A stretch of DNA of 64,000 bases from Bacteroidota bacterium (GTDB lineage Bacteria > Bacteroidota > Bacteroidia > Bacteroidales > JAAUTT01): NCBI GenBank assembly GCA_030706405.1, contig JAUZOO010000007.1:124001-188000 (forward strand), written 5' to 3'. The translations under genes were made by a program, and so were the position numbers. Within the stretch, counting starts at the first letter, position 1. Each line of letters opens with the position of its first letter. The notes below the pieces were generated by a model. That model did no database searches, was not told the origin of the DNA, and worked only from the letters and a program-made list of their open reading frames with translations. Shown piece by piece: positions 18,099 to 27,932 of this stretch.

Positions 18099-19439
18099 TC
18101 AACCGCAGTTTACCGCGCAATTATTGCACCGCGTAAGGTCGCCACGCAAACGACGTTCAATTAAATCGGCCATACGAACATGCAATGGCTCAATTTTAAT
18201 TTCGTCGATGATTTCGTAAGCGAAAGCATACATCAGCATAAGCTTGGCTTCGCGTTCCGATATTCCACGGGCACGCAGGTAGAACAAAGCATCTTCATCG
18301 AGCTGACCAACGGTAGCTCCGTGGCTACATTTCACGTCGTCGGCATAAATTTCGAGCTGAGGTTTGGAGTCCATCTTGGCTTCGTCGGAAAGCAAGATAT
18401 TGCTGTTGCGTTGATAAGCCGCCGTCTTCTGCGAATCGCGATCAACTAGGATACGACCGGCAAACGCTCCGTTCGACTGGTCGTCGAGAATGCCTTTAAA
18501 AAGCTGGTTACTCGTGCAGTTTGGTTTAGCATGATCGACAAAAACAGAATTATCAACGTGCTGGGCCTGGTCGGTTACGAATAGACCGAAAGCGTGACAC
18601 TCAGCTCCTTCGCCATCGAGTTTAATATTGAGATTGTTCCGAACTAATCCACCGTGCAAAGTAATGGTGGAAGTGCGCAACGAACTTGCTTTGTCCTGAT
18701 AAAAATAGGTATGCGAAACCTGAACCGAATCGTTATGTTCGTTCTGAACTTTGAAATGGTCGAACGTAGCATTTTCGCCCAGATATACTTCGGTAACCGC
18801 ATTGGTCAGAAATTTATTAGGGCTAAGCGTATGGTCGCACACCACAACCCTGGCCTGACTGTTTGGCTCAAGAATAACCAGATTACGGTGCTGAACCATC
18901 AATTCTTCGTCCGAAATCAGCACATTAATAACCTGTATCGGCTTTTCAACGACTTTACCCTTCGGTACATAGAGAAAAATTCCGTCGCGAGAGAAAGCGG
19001 TATTCAGCGCCACAAAGCTATCTCCCGATGTGTATTTACCGAGATATTTGGCAACCAGTTCGGGGTATTCTTTTACAGCCTGTGCAAAACTGCCAACAAT
19101 TACATCGCCCGGAAGCGTTTTGAGAGGATTGGCAGCATCAAAATAAAATCCGTTAACCAACAGAATCACATGCGTGTCAAGCTTAGGGACATCGCAATGA
19201 AAAATTTCGTTAACGTCGAACTGTATATTTTTAGGCGACAGATATTTGTTATAGCCGTTATTAAAATAAGGCTCCAGATAAGTGTATTTGTACGATTCAT
19301 CCTTTTTCCCCGGAAATCCCTTTTGGATGAAGTGTTGCATGGCATCCTCGCGCAACTTCACTAAAAAGTCGGGCGACAGCGACTGCAACAGTTCTTTGTT
19401 TTCCTGATATAATGCAGTATATATATTGGTGTTATCCAT
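18099..19439 (-). CDS. sufD: Fe-S scaffold subunit SufD
   Basis: SufD joins SufB and SufC in the SufBC2D scaffold complex where Fe-S clusters are built. The protein is about 446 residues, with a helical N-terminus followed by the right-handed beta-helix core. Typical late segments are FAGRILVDRDSQKTAAYQRN, DDVKCSHGATVGQLDEDALF and YLRARGISEREAKLM. The frame opens at TTG 19472 inside sufC, but ATG 19439 lies 10 bases after the sufC stop and begins the natural N-terminus. The C-terminus ends CNNCAVNCG, a cysteine-rich tail. Confidence 0.95.
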   Translation of the reverse strand: MDNTNIYTALYQENKELLQSLSPDFLVKLREDAMQHFIQKGFPGKKDESYKYTYLEPYFNNGYNKYLSPKNIQFDVNEIFHCDVPKLDTHVILLVNGFYFDAANPLKTLPGDVIVGSFAQAVKEYPELVAKYLGKYTSGDSFVALNTAFSRDGIFLYVPKGKVVEKPIQVINVLISDEELMVQHRNLVILEPNSQARVVVCDHTLSPNKFLTNAVTEVYLGENATFDHFKVQNEHNDSVQVSHTYFYQDKASSLRTSTITLHGGLVRNNLNIKLDGEGAECHAFGLFVTDQAQHVDNSVFVDHAKPNCTSNQLFKGILDDQSNGAFAGRILVDRDSQKTAAYQRNSNILLSDEAKMDSKPQLEIYADDVKCSHGATVGQLDEDALFYLRARGISEREAKLMLMYAFAYEIIDEIKIEPLHVRMADLIERRLRGDLTRCNNCAVNCG

Positions 19440-19449
19440 GTTTCGAAGC

Positions 19450-20223
19450 TTATTGTGCGTCTTCTGTACCAAAAACCTCTTTCTTAATCCAGTCGTAACC
19501 CTTTTCTTCGAGTTCGTAAGCGAGTTCCTTGGTGCCGGATTTTACAATTTGACCGTTCATCAGTACGTGTACGAAATCGGGAACGATATAATCGAGCAAG
19601 CGCTGGTAGTGGGTAATGACGATGGTAGCGTTTTCGGCTGTTTTTAATTTATTTACGCCATTAGCGCAAATCCGTAAAGCGTCGATGTCGAGGCCGGAAT
19701 CGGTTTCATCGAGGATAGAAAGTTTCGGTTCTAGCAAAGCCATCTGGAAAATTTCATTTTTCTTTTTCTCGCCACCCGAAAAACCTTCGTTAACCGCACG
19801 GTTGGTAAGGTTGGAGCTGATTTCGACAATCTCTTTCTTTTCGCGCATCAGCTTTAAAAATTCAGATGCGGATAATGCCGGTAACCCTTTAAACTTACGG
19901 TGCTCGTTGATGGCGGTCTTCAGGAAGTTAACCATGCTTACGCCGGGAATTTCAACAGGATACTGAAAACTTAAGAAAATACCTTTGCGGGCGCGGTCTT
20001 CCGGAACCATGTCGAGAAGATCTTCGCCAAGAAAAGACACTTTTCCGTGGGTAACTTCAGCGTAATCGCGACCGGTAAGCACCGATGCCAGCGTGCTTTT
20101 CCCGGAACCATTCGGTCCCATGATAGCATGTACTTCACCTGGATTCACCTGAAGGTTGATTCCTTTTAATATTTCTTTTCCGTTTATGGAGGCTTTTAAA
20201 TCTTTAATCGTGAGCATATTCAT
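19450..20223 (-). CDS. sufC: Fe-S assembly ATPase SufC
   Basis: ABC-type ATPase of the SufBC2D scaffold; ATP binding drives a shape change needed for cluster assembly. It is 257 residues, with Walker [14 protein letters not shown] signature [13 protein letters not shown] and Walker [13 protein letters not shown] (the DETDSGLD form is characteristic of SufC), then the H-loop histidine in [12 protein letters not shown] codons occur at 20223 and 20217, either of which could be used. Follows sufB after about 80 bases. Confidence 0.97.
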   Translation of the reverse strand: MNMLTIKDLKASINGKEILKGINLQVNPGEVHAIMGPNGSGKSTLASVLTGRDYAEVTHGKVSFLGEDLLDMVPEDRARKGIFLSFQYPVEIPGVSMVNFLKTAINEHRKFKGLPALSASEFLKLMREKKEIVEISSNLTNRAVNEGFSGGEKKKNEIFQMALLEPKLSILDETDSGLDIDALRICANGVNKLKTAENATIVITHYQRLLDYIVPDFVHVLMNGQIVKSGTKELAYELEEKGYDWIKKEVFGTEDAQ

Positions 20224-20303
20224 TTTTTATTCTGAAGTAGCAGAAGTGGTTTCAATAAAGAATCTTTAACTTCTCTTACTTCGTTTAACTTCCTTCTTAT
20301 TTT

Positions 20304-21752
20304 TTATCCAACACTTCCTTCCAGACTTATTGCCAAAAGTTTTTGAGCTTCTACCGCAAACTCCATCGGCAGCTGATTGAGAACCTCGCGGGCATAACCA
20401 TTTACGATAAGGCCAACCGCATCCTCGGTACTGATTCCTCGCTGGTTACAATAGAAAATCTGGTCTTCCCCAATTTTTGACGTGGTTGCTTCATGCTCTA
20501 CTTTGGCCGTTTTGTTGTCAACTTCAAGGTATGGGAAAGTGTGCGAACCACATTTTGAACCAAGCAGAAGCGAATCGCACTGCGAAAAATTACGGGCATT
20601 TTCTGCACCGCGGGTAACTTTTACCAAACCACGATAGCTATTATTACTTAATCCGGCCGAAATTCCTTTTGAAACAATCCGGCTGCGGGTATTTTTGCCA
20701 ATGTGAATCATCTTGGTTCCGGTATCGGCTTGCTGATGATTGTTGGTAACTGCTACCGAATAGAATTCTGCGCTCGAATTATCGCCGCGCAAGATGCAAC
20801 TCGGGTATTTCCAGGTGATGGCCGAACCGGTTTCAACCTGGGTCCACGATATTTTGGAGTTGGCTCCTTTGCAGATGCCACGTTTGGTTACAAAATTATA
20901 GATACCGCCTTTACCTTCCTTGTTTCCCGGGTACCAGTTTTGTACGGTCGAATATTTAATTTCGGCATTCTCCATGGCTACCAGTTCTACAACGGCGGCG
21001 TGAAGCTGATTTTCGTCGCGTTGCGGAGCAGTACAACCTTCGAGGTACGAAACGTAGGCGCCTTCGTCGGCAATGAGTAATGTGCGTTCAAACTGTCCGG
21101 TATTAGCTGCGTTGATACGAAAGTAGGTAGACAATTCCATCGGGCAACGGATTCCTTTGGGAACATAACAAAACGAACCGTCGCTAAACACGGCCGAATT
21201 CAATGCTGCAAAGAAATTGTCTGTAGAAGGCACTACCGAGCCAAGATATTTTTTAACTAAATCCGGATGTTCGCGAATAGCTTCGCTCATGGAGCAAAAA
21301 ATGATGCCTTTTTCGGCCAGCGTTTCGCGAAACGTCGTCTTTACCGAAATACTGTCCATGACAGCATCAACGGCAACACCGGCAAGATGGTTGCGTTCGT
21401 TGAGCGGAATACCGAGTTTATCGAAGGTTTCGAGCAATTCCGGGTCAACCTCGTCAAGACTGGCATATTTGGCTTGTTGCTTAGGTGCAGCGTAATAGAT
21501 AATATCCTGGTAGCTTATTTCAGGAATGGTGAGGTGCGCCCATGTAGGCATGGTTAAGGTCTGCCAGTGACGGAAAGCTTTAAGACGCCATTCGAGCATA
21601 AATTCCGGTTCGTTTTTCTTGGCCGAAATCAAGCGTACCACGTCTTCGTTCAACCCTTTAGGGATGGTTTCCGTATCTATGTCGGTCACAAAGCCATACT
21701 TGTAGTCGCCTTGCGTTACCTCGTTCAATATATTGTCATTCGTCTCATTCAT
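20304..21752 (-). CDS. sufB: Fe-S scaffold subunit SufB
   Basis: Core scaffold subunit on which the nascent Fe-S cluster forms, using sulfur relayed by SufS and SufE. At 482 residues it is a normal length. The conserved C-terminal region is clear: NCRSR-type segments appear as [38 protein letters not shown] carries the functional cysteine, and [21 protein letters not shown] is the family signature. First gene of the SUF operon, downstream of a promoter with a candidate operator. Confidence 0.97.
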   Translation of the reverse strand: MNETNDNILNEVTQGDYKYGFVTDIDTETIPKGLNEDVVRLISAKKNEPEFMLEWRLKAFRHWQTLTMPTWAHLTIPEISYQDIIYYAAPKQQAKYASLDEVDPELLETFDKLGIPLNERNHLAGVAVDAVMDSISVKTTFRETLAEKGIIFCSMSEAIREHPDLVKKYLGSVVPSTDNFFAALNSAVFSDGSFCYVPKGIRCPMELSTYFRINAANTGQFERTLLIADEGAYVSYLEGCTAPQRDENQLHAAVVELVAMENAEIKYSTVQNWYPGNKEGKGGIYNFVTKRGICKGANSKISWTQVETGSAITWKYPSCILRGDNSSAEFYSVAVTNNHQQADTGTKMIHIGKNTRSRIVSKGISAGLSNNSYRGLVKVTRGAENARNFSQCDSLLLGSKCGSHTFPYLEVDNKTAKVEHEATTSKIGEDQIFYCNQRGISTEDAVGLIVNGYAREVLNQLPMEFAVEAQKLLAISLEGSVG

Positions 21753-21802
21753 AGCGTCACAAAATTACAATGAACATCGATACAATGGTGTTCTTAATTT
21801 AT

Positions 21803-21834
21803 ATTTAGATTTATTCTAAATTGTCGCAAAAGTA
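21803..21834 (-). promoter_or_regulatory. SUF operon promoter with operator-like inverted repeat
   Basis: On the minus strand a TACTTTTG -7 element lies at 21827-21834, about 75 bases before sufB. No good TTG is found 19 bases further out (TTT at 21854-21856 instead). Immediately downstream, covering the predicted transcription start, is a perfect inverted repeat ATTTAGA (21803-21809), spacer TTTAT, TCTAAAT (21815-21821). A further TCTAAAT half-site is at 21844-21850. The position suits a repressor such as a Fur- or Rrf2-type Fe or Fe-S sensor; the regulator's identity is inference. Confidence 0.7.
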
Positions 21835-21990
21835 TAAAAACAATCTAAATCAGAAATACTAATTTTAATTTTTCTGACATTAAATCATTCATCTGGTTAA
21901 TCATAAACAAGGTAAATAGCTGTTTGTTTCCTCGAAAATCTCATAAAATTGAAGTATTTTCGCGGGTTCAAAAACTAAAACACGAATTTG

Positions 21991-23034
21991 ATGAGCGATT
22001 CCAAAAAATCACTGACCTTGTTGAGCGATCTTGGCGAATTTGGACTGATCGACCGGTTAACATCCGATCTTCCTGTATATCATAAAAGTACGATTAAAGG
22101 CGTTGGCGATGATGCCGCTGTGCTTGATTATGGAGATAAATATCTGGTAATGACCACCGACATGCTGATGGAAGGAATTCACTTCAATCTGGTTTACACT
22201 CCGTTAAAGCATCTGGGATACAAGGCCGCGGTAGTCAATTTTTCAGACATCTTTGCAATGAATGCCCGTCCTCGTCAGTTAGTAATATCCATTGCCGTTT
22301 CCGGAAAATTTTCGGTGGAAGCTATGGACGAATTTTATGCCGGACTTCGCTTGGCCTGCGACCAGTACCACGTTGACCTGGTTGGCGGAGATACTTCGAC
22401 ATCGCTTACCGGTATGGCCATCAGCATTACAGTGCTTGGCGAAGTTTCCAAAGATAAAGTGACATATCGTTCCACAGCCAAAGAAAACGACCTTATCTGC
22501 GTAACTGGTGACCTTGGCGCTGCTTTTATCGGGCTTCAGGTTTTGGAACGCGAAAAAAATATATTTGAAGGGGCGCGAGGCCCGCAACCCAAACTCGAAG
22601 ATTACAACTACGTTCTTCAACGGCAGATTAAACCCGAAGCCCGTAAGGAAATCATCGAGTTTTTTGAGACCAACAACATTGTGCCCAACGCCATGATTGA
22701 CATCTCCGACGGTCTGTCGTCCGAGCTATTGCATATCTGTAAACAGTCTGACACCGGATGCACCGTATATCAGCATAAAATACCCATTGACGAACAGACG
22801 GTAAAAATAGCCGAGGAGTTTAATTTCGAACCTACAGTAGTAGCGCTCACCGGAGGAGAGGATTATGAGTTGTTATTCACGCTTCCTCTGAATTACTATG
22901 ATATTGTATTGGCCCGGGAAGACATTTCCATTATCGGCCATATCACACATAAATCGGAAGGCTGTAATTTGGTTACCGAAGACAATACGCAGGTTCCGCT
23001 GGTAGCTCAGGGCTGGAACGCTTATAAGCAATAA
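21991..23034 (+). CDS. thiL: Thiamine-monophosphate kinase
   Basis: Phosphorylates thiamine monophosphate to the active cofactor thiamine diphosphate with ATP. The protein is about 347 residues. The PurM/ThiL-fold motifs are present: GVGDDAAVLD, TTDMLMEGIHFN, VNFSDIFAMNARPRQLVIS, LVGGDTSTS, VTGDLGAA, AMIDISDGLSSEL and TGGEDYELLFTLP. The frame includes an adjacent TTG at 21988, but ATG 21991 is the natural start. It supplies ThDP to enzymes such as Dxs. Monocistronic, with a terminator right after. Confidence 0.97.
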   Translation: MSDSKKSLTLLSDLGEFGLIDRLTSDLPVYHKSTIKGVGDDAAVLDYGDKYLVMTTDMLMEGIHFNLVYTPLKHLGYKAAVVNFSDIFAMNARPRQLVISIAVSGKFSVEAMDEFYAGLRLACDQYHVDLVGGDTSTSLTGMAISITVLGEVSKDKVTYRSTAKENDLICVTGDLGAAFIGLQVLEREKNIFEGARGPQPKLEDYNYVLQRQIKPEARKEIIEFFETNNIVPNAMIDISDGLSSELLHICKQSDTGCTVYQHKIPIDEQTVKIAEEFNFEPTVVALTGGEDYELLFTLPLNYYDIVLAREDISIIGHITHKSEGCNLVTEDNTQVPLVAQGWNAYKQ

Positions 23035-23037
23035 AAT

Positions 23038-23065
23038 AAAAAAAGCCGGGTTAACCCGGCTTTTT
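23038..23065. terminator. Two-way terminator between thiL and lpxA
   Basis: Palindrome AAAAGCCGGG-TTAA-CCCGGCTTTT (23041-23064) with an A-run before and T-run after, located between two genes that converge. It can end both the thiL and the lpxC/fabZ-lpxA transcripts. Confidence 0.92.
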
Positions 23066-23090
23066 CATTCATATATAAACGTTGTAAATC

Positions 23091-23888
23091 TTAGTCTTCA
23101 TCAGATACTACCGAGGTAAAGCCACGCATAATTCCGCGTTTAGCACTTCGGATAAAGTTAATCACCATATCACGCTCAGACGTTTGCGTCATATTGGCCT
23201 CAATGAAGTTTACCGCCTGATTGTGGTTCATATCGCTTTGATAGATATGACGATACATATCCTGAATGGCATAAATCGCTTCATTGGTAAAACCTCGGCG
23301 ACGCAGGCCTACGGAATTAATACCGGCATACGACAGCGGTTCGCGTGCCGCCAGCACAAACGGCGGGACGTCTTTACGAACGAGAGAACCACCTGTAATC
23401 ATAGCATGGGCACCAATCTTAACAAATTGGCGAACCGCAGAATTTCCGCCAAAAACAACCCAATCGCCAACTTCTACTTCGCCGGCAAGGTTTACGGAAT
23501 TGGCAATAATTACGTTGTTTCCTAAAATGCAATCGTGGGCAACGTGCACATAAGCCATAATCAAGCAGTTATTTCCAATGGCGGTTTTGCCTTTGGCTGC
23601 AGTTCCACGGTTTACGGTAGCACATTCACGAATGGTGGTGTTGTCCCCAATTTCAGTAGTAGAATCTTCGCCAACAAATTTCAGGTCCTGTGGAATACCG
23701 GAAATAACGGCACCCGGGAAAACCTTACAGTTTTTACCCATTCGGGTACCATCCATAATAACAGCATGAGGGCCTATCCAGCTCCCATCGCCAATTACCA
23801 CATCTTTGTAAACCGTTGCAAAAGGTTCAATTGTTACATTCTCGCCGATTTTAGCTTCAGGATGAACGTATGCCAAGTTACTGATCAT
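23091..23888 (-). CDS. lpxA: UDP-N-acetylglucosamine acyltransferase
   Basis: First step of lipid A synthesis: transfer of a 3-hydroxyacyl chain from acyl-ACP to the 3-OH of UDP-GlcNAc. The protein is about 265 residues with many left-handed beta-helix hexapeptide repeats, and the catalytic histidine in AYVHVAHDCILGNNVIIAN. The C-terminal helical domain follows GLRRRGF. The frame is open further upstream into lpxC/fabZ, but ATG 23888 (MISNLAYVHPEAKIGENV) is the family N-terminus and lies 5 bases after the previous stop. Confidence 0.97.
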   Translation of the reverse strand: MISNLAYVHPEAKIGENVTIEPFATVYKDVVIGDGSWIGPHAVIMDGTRMGKNCKVFPGAVISGIPQDLKFVGEDSTTEIGDNTTIRECATVNRGTAAKGKTAIGNNCLIMAYVHVAHDCILGNNVIIANSVNLAGEVEVGDWVVFGGNSAVRQFVKIGAHAMITGGSLVRKDVPPFVLAAREPLSYAGINSVGLRRRGFTNEAIYAIQDMYRHIYQSDMNHNQAVNFIEANMTQTSERDMVINFIRSAKRGIMRGFTSVVSDED

Positions 23889-23893
23889 AAATA

Positions 23894-25291
23894 TTATGCT
23901 TTGTTTTTTACAATTTGGGCTGTCATTTCGCCTTCGCAAACAACATTGTCTCCGACAAAGGCTTGTGCCCACATCGTTGCAATGCCACGACGGATTTCGC
24001 CGATCAAATCACATTTAAAAATGAGGGTGTCGCCTGGAACCACTTTCCGTTTAAATTTTACTTTGTCGATTTTCAGGAAGTAGGTAAGGTAGTTTTTCGG
24101 ATCGGGAACAGTGCCTAACACTAAAACTCCGCCCAACTGCGCCATGGCTTCAATCTGAAGAACTCCAGGCATTACCGGCTCGTCGGGGAAGTGCCCAACG
24201 AAAAAAGGCTCGTTCATGGTCACATTCTTAATCCCAATCACCGTCTTTTCGTCCAATGACATTACTTTGTCGATTAAAAGCATTGGGGGACGATGAGGAA
24301 GGATTTCCTTGATCTGATTAATGTTATATAAAGGCTGTTGGTTTGGGTCATATTTTGGAACATCCCCTTTAAGCATTTCGCGCTTGATAAGCTGGCGAAG
24401 CATCTTTGCCGTTTCGGTGTTGGCTGCATGTCCCGGACGGGTAGCTACAATACGGCCTTTAATTGCCGTGCCGATCAACGCAAGGTCGCCAATAAGATCG
24501 AGCAGTTTGTGACGCGCTGGTTCGTTGGAGAAATGGATGTCGATATTGTTAAGAATACCTTCAGGCTTAACATGAATCTTCGGTTTATTAAAAAGTTCTG
24601 CTAAACGGTCGAGTTCGTCTTGTGTTACCTGACGATCCATGATAACGATGGCATTATTTAAATCTCCGCCTTTTATTAGATTATGTTTCAAAAGAAGTTC
24701 CACCTCATGCAAAAATACGAAAGTACGACACGACGAAATTTCCTTTTCGAAATCTTCCATCGAGTTAATCATGGCGTATTGATGCCCCAAAACTTTCGAA
24801 TTGTAGTCGATCATTACGTCAATACTCAGATGGTCGTCGGGGAAAATTGCAATTTCCACGCCTCGTTGAGGATCAGAATACACAATTTTTTCTTTAATTT
24901 CATAATAACGGCGATCGGCTTCAAGTTCAACAACTCCGGCATCTTTCAGAGCTTCAAGAAAATATTTGGAACTACCGTCGGCTATAGGAGTTTCGGGTCC
25001 GTTAATTTCGATCAACACGTTATCAATGCCCATACCCACAAGGGCAGCCATTACATGTTCGATAGTACTTACGCGTACTCCTTTTTCTTCGATGGTTGTG
25101 CCACGCGAAGTGTCCACAACATTCTCGGCAACAGCCGAAATTACAGGTTGATTATCAAGATCGACCCGTTTAAATTTAAATCCGTGATTTTCAGGTGCAG
25201 GCTGAAATGTAAGTTCAACATCTACACCGGTATGCAAACCTTTGCCTTTGATTGTTGCCGGTTTTTGGATTGTTCTCTGCTTAACTACCAT
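23894..25291 (-). CDS. lpxC: Bifunctional LpxC deacetylase / FabZ dehydratase
   Basis: A 465-residue fusion typical of Bacteroidota. Residues 1 to about 305 are LpxC, the zinc-dependent deacetylase that commits UDP-3-O-acyl-GlcNAc to lipid A. Its zinc-site histidines are in STIEHVMAALVG and ARHKLLDLIGDLALIG. Residues about 320-465 are FabZ, the hot-dog-fold 3-hydroxyacyl-ACP dehydratase, with the active-site stretch FVGHFPDEPVMPGVLQIEA. The fusion places two enzymes that compete for the 3-hydroxyacyl-ACP pool in one chain. Followed closely by lpxA. Confidence 0.97.
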   Translation of the reverse strand: MVVKQRTIQKPATIKGKGLHTGVDVELTFQPAPENHGFKFKRVDLDNQPVISAVAENVVDTSRGTTIEEKGVRVSTIEHVMAALVGMGIDNVLIEINGPETPIADGSSKYFLEALKDAGVVELEADRRYYEIKEKIVYSDPQRGVEIAIFPDDHLSIDVMIDYNSKVLGHQYAMINSMEDFEKEISSCRTFVFLHEVELLLKHNLIKGGDLNNAIVIMDRQVTQDELDRLAELFNKPKIHVKPEGILNNIDIHFSNEPARHKLLDLIGDLALIGTAIKGRIVATRPGHAANTETAKMLRQLIKREMLKGDVPKYDPNQQPLYNINQIKEILPHRPPMLLIDKVMSLDEKTVIGIKNVTMNEPFFVGHFPDEPVMPGVLQIEAMAQLGGVLVLGTVPDPKNYLTYFLKIDKVKFKRKVVPGDTLIFKCDLIGEIRRGIATMWAQAFVGDNVVCEGEMTAQIVKNKA

Positions 25292-25346
25292 AAATTGAGT
25301 TTAGTAACGCAAAAATAAGTTACAAATTTATTTTATAATGAGATGC

Positions 25347-26378
25347 TTATTTGTCTTCCAGCTTCTTTTTAAGAAGGTCCAAGTCTCGTTTCATGTCGGG
25401 AAGGCGACGGAAAATAGCCGAACATTTCATGAAGTCCGTAAATGGCTGAACAGGAGCACCTATCAATACTTCGTTTTCTTTTTTTAGCGAATTGTTAACC
25501 CCCGATCGGGCGCCCAGTTTAACACCGTTTGCGATGGTCACATGCGGGGCAATGCCTACCTGTCCGCCAAACATACAATCGCGGCCAATTTTCGTTGAAC
25601 CTGCAATTCCGGCTTGGGCTGCCATTACGGTATTTTCGCCTACCTCCACATTGTGGGCAATATGAATGAGGTTATCAAGTTTTACCCCTTTACGGATGTA
25701 GGTTGATCCCATGGTAGCTCTGTCAATAGTGGAGTTAGATCCAATCTCAACATAATCTTCAATGACTACATTACCGATCTGGGGAATCTTCTTGTAATTA
25801 TTTTCTGCCGATTGGGGAGCAAAACCAAAACCGTCGGCCCCGATGACTACCCCACTATGAATGGTGCAGTTAGCCCCGATTTTACAATTATGATATATCC
25901 GGGCTCCAGCAAAAATGGTAGTATTGTCGCCAATAACCACATTATCGCCAACATAGCACTGTGGATAAATTTTTACATTATTACCGAGTTTAACATTTTC
26001 GGAGATATAACTAAACGCACCGATGTAAACATCTTCACCCATCTGTACTGACGAAGCAACTGACGATGGCTGTTCAATGCCTTTACGTTGTGGCTGAAAA
26101 GAATTGTACAATTCCAGCAACGAGGCAAACGATTCATACGCGTTGGGCACCCTTACCAGCGTAGCTTTTACTGGTTCTGCAAGTTTCTGATCGTTATTTA
26201 CGATAACGATAGTTGCTTCGGTTGTATAAAGATATTTTTCGTATTTCGGATTAGCTAAAAAGCAAAGGGTTCCGGGACGCCCCTCCTCAATTTTCGATAC
26301 ATCGGAGACCTTTGCATCGGGATTTCCTTCCACTTTTCCCTGAAGAAAATCGGCTATTGTTTGTGCTGTAAATTCCAT
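25347..26378 (-). CDS. lpxD: UDP-3-O-acylglucosamine N-acyltransferase
   Basis: Third step of lipid A synthesis: N-acylation of UDP-3-O-acylglucosamine from hydroxyacyl-ACP. It is 343 residues, with an N-terminal uridine-binding domain (residues 1 to about 100), then hexapeptide repeats forming a beta-helix with the active-site [19 protein letters not shown] and [20 protein letters not shown], and a short helical C-terminus. It has its own promoter inside the 3' end of the preceding gene and is followed after 55 bases by lpxC/fabZ. Confidence 0.96.
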   Translation of the reverse strand: MEFTAQTIADFLQGKVEGNPDAKVSDVSKIEEGRPGTLCFLANPKYEKYLYTTEATIVIVNNDQKLAEPVKATLVRVPNAYESFASLLELYNSFQPQRKGIEQPSSVASSVQMGEDVYIGAFSYISENVKLGNNVKIYPQCYVGDNVVIGDNTTIFAGARIYHNCKIGANCTIHSGVVIGADGFGFAPQSAENNYKKIPQIGNVVIEDYVEIGSNSTIDRATMGSTYIRKGVKLDNLIHIAHNVEVGENTVMAAQAGIAGSTKIGRDCMFGGQVGIAPHVTIANGVKLGARSGVNNSLKKENEVLIGAPVQPFTDFMKCSAIFRRLPDMKRDLDLLKKKLEDK

Positions 26379-26392
26379 ACAAAAATTTTCGA

Positions 26393-26421
26393 CAAAACTA
26401 ATGATTAAATTTGTTTTACAA
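26393..26421 (-). promoter_or_regulatory. Promoter of lpxD
   Basis: Minus strand: TTG (26419-26421), 18 bases, TAGTTTTG (26393-26400). It overlaps the stop codon region of the upstream HD-domain gene, so lpxD can be transcribed independently. The leader would be about 8-10 nt before ATG 26378. Confidence 0.62.
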
Positions 26422-27666
26422 CCGCACCTCTTTGGGGTAGCATAAAAAATGTTTCACTACGGTCTTAGCAAGAACGGATTGGTCCAGCATGTCCGAAGCC
26501 TCTGTAATATCTTTAATATCACCACTCTTCATTAAAATTTTAATACGGTCATCGCTCGTGGTATAGGTATTGTTGGAGATTTCGCCTGTAAACACGAAAT
26601 AATCCACATCATCACGAGAAATACCCAACACATCATTTACCTTATTGCGATAATAATCAACTATTTCGCCCGAAAACTGTTCATATTGGACTTCGATGCG
26701 CGACAGTTTTCGGGCAGTAAGATTTTGACTCAGAACAGAAAGCGTCTTGTCGGAATGTTCTGCCCATACTTTAGCCGAAACAATGATGTCGTTATCGTCG
26801 AGCTTGGCAAAATTATCCAGAAGCACTTTTCGTTCATCAGCATCGTTGCTGTTAATATATTTCGACACATTTAGTTCCTTATTAAGAAAGAATCCCAGAT
26901 ACGGCGTTGAAAATACTTTTTCGCCATTGGCAGACAGCTGCTGTACCCTACGCAACGTATTAACCAGCAACCTTTCAGCCGACATTACCGTTTTGTGGAA
27001 ATAAACCTGCCAGTACATCAAACGGCGGGCAACGAGAAATTTTTCGATGGAATATATTCCTTTTTCTTCAACCACCAATTCGTCGTTAACCACGGTGAGC
27101 ATCTTAATAATACGGTCGGACCCGACAGCCCCTTCGGTAACCCCTGTGAAAAAACTATCACGGCGCAGATAATCAAGACGATCCATGTCCAACTGGCTGG
27201 AAACAAGCTGATTTAAAAATTTCTTATGATATTGATTCCGAAATATCTCGATCGCCAGGCTCAACCGTTCGTCAAATTGACGGTTAAGTTCCAACATAAA
27301 CAAAAGCGACATTTTTTCGTGCGAAACATCGGGAACGATCGAACTTTCGAGAGCGTGAGAAAACGGGCCATGGCCGATGTCGTGCAACAATATGGCAATC
27401 ATTACGCCTTCGGCTTCATCTTCGGTAATCTCCTGATTTTTTGAGCGTAAAACGGCAATAGCCTGTTCCATCAGGTGTACAGCCCCCAACGCATGCTGAA
27501 AACGGGTATGATTGGCCCCGGGATATACATAATTGGTAAGTCCCAGTTGCTGAATTCTCCGTAACCGTTGAAAATAGGGATGCTCTATCAAATCGTACAA
27601 AATGGCATAGGGAATATTAATAAACCCATAAACCGGATCGTTAACGATTTTTCGTTTGTTAATCAT
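26416..27666 (-). CDS. HD-domain phosphohydrolase (dNTPase-like)
   Basis: About 416 residues. The HD metal-binding residues are visible: the first histidine in [15 protein letters not shown] (about residues 52-66), the HD pair in [18 protein letters not shown] (about 95-112), and a later aspartate in [19 protein letters not shown]. This arrangement matches the SAMHD1/dGTPase-like HD family common in Bacteroidota, so hydrolysis of a nucleoside triphosphate is likely but the substrate is not proven. The frame extends to a TTG at 27729; ATG 27666 ([16 protein letters not shown]) is the natural start. Confidence 0.88.
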   Translation of the reverse strand: MINKRKIVNDPVYGFINIPYAILYDLIEHPYFQRLRRIQQLGLTNYVYPGANHTRFQHALGAVHLMEQAIAVLRSKNQEITEDEAEGVMIAILLHDIGHGPFSHALESSIVPDVSHEKMSLLFMLELNRQFDERLSLAIEIFRNQYHKKFLNQLVSSQLDMDRLDYLRRDSFFTGVTEGAVGSDRIIKMLTVVNDELVVEEKGIYSIEKFLVARRLMYWQVYFHKTVMSAERLLVNTLRRVQQLSANGEKVFSTPYLGFFLNKELNVSKYINSNDADERKVLLDNFAKLDDNDIIVSAKVWAEHSDKTLSVLSQNLTARKLSRIEVQYEQFSGEIVDYYRNKVNDVLGISRDDVDYFVFTGEISNNTYTTSDDRIKILMKSGDIKDITEASDMLDQSVLAKTVVKHFLCYPKEVRL

Positions 27667-27835
27667 AACATCTGCGGATTTGGCTGCAAAAATAGCAATT
27701 ATTACGCAATTCGGCAGGACACATGCCACGAAAGCTACCAGCAGGTAGAACCAGAAACTATTTCAAACACTTCAGCGTAGAATGTTAATCGTAATCGTTC
27801 TTTACTATTTCTCAATAGCTTATTGAAAAATTTAT

Positions 27836-27865
27836 TTGACAATTAATAAAAAAGTTATACTTTTG
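27836..27865 (+). promoter_or_regulatory. Promoter of rimP-nusA-infB
   Basis: TTG at 27836-27838, 19 bases, TACTTTTG at 27858-27865: an exact match to the Bacteroidota housekeeping promoter. Transcription would start near 27872, giving a leader of about 60 nt before rimP. Confidence 0.9.
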
Positions 27866-27874
27866 CAGCGGTTT

Positions 27875-27920
27875 TTGTGTTTTCACAAGGCTTTTATAGG
27901 GGACATCTGTCCCCTATTTT
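27875..27920 (+). promoter_or_regulatory. rimP leader with two hairpins (possible attenuator)
   Basis: The short leader holds hairpin 1, TTGTG-TTTT-CACAA (27875-27888), and hairpin 2, ATAGGGGAC-ATCT-GTCCCCTAT (27896-27917). Hairpin 2 is followed at once by TTTTATTATT. It has the shape of an intrinsic terminator yet stands only 15 bases before the rimP ATG at 27933. It could attenuate the operon or be the binding site of one of its products. Confidence 0.65.
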
Positions 27921-27932
27921 ATTATTGATAAT

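Noticed and set aside
18654-19364. 236-codon plus-strand frame opposite sufD
   Set aside because: A shadow of sufD, which is supported by family motifs and operon position.
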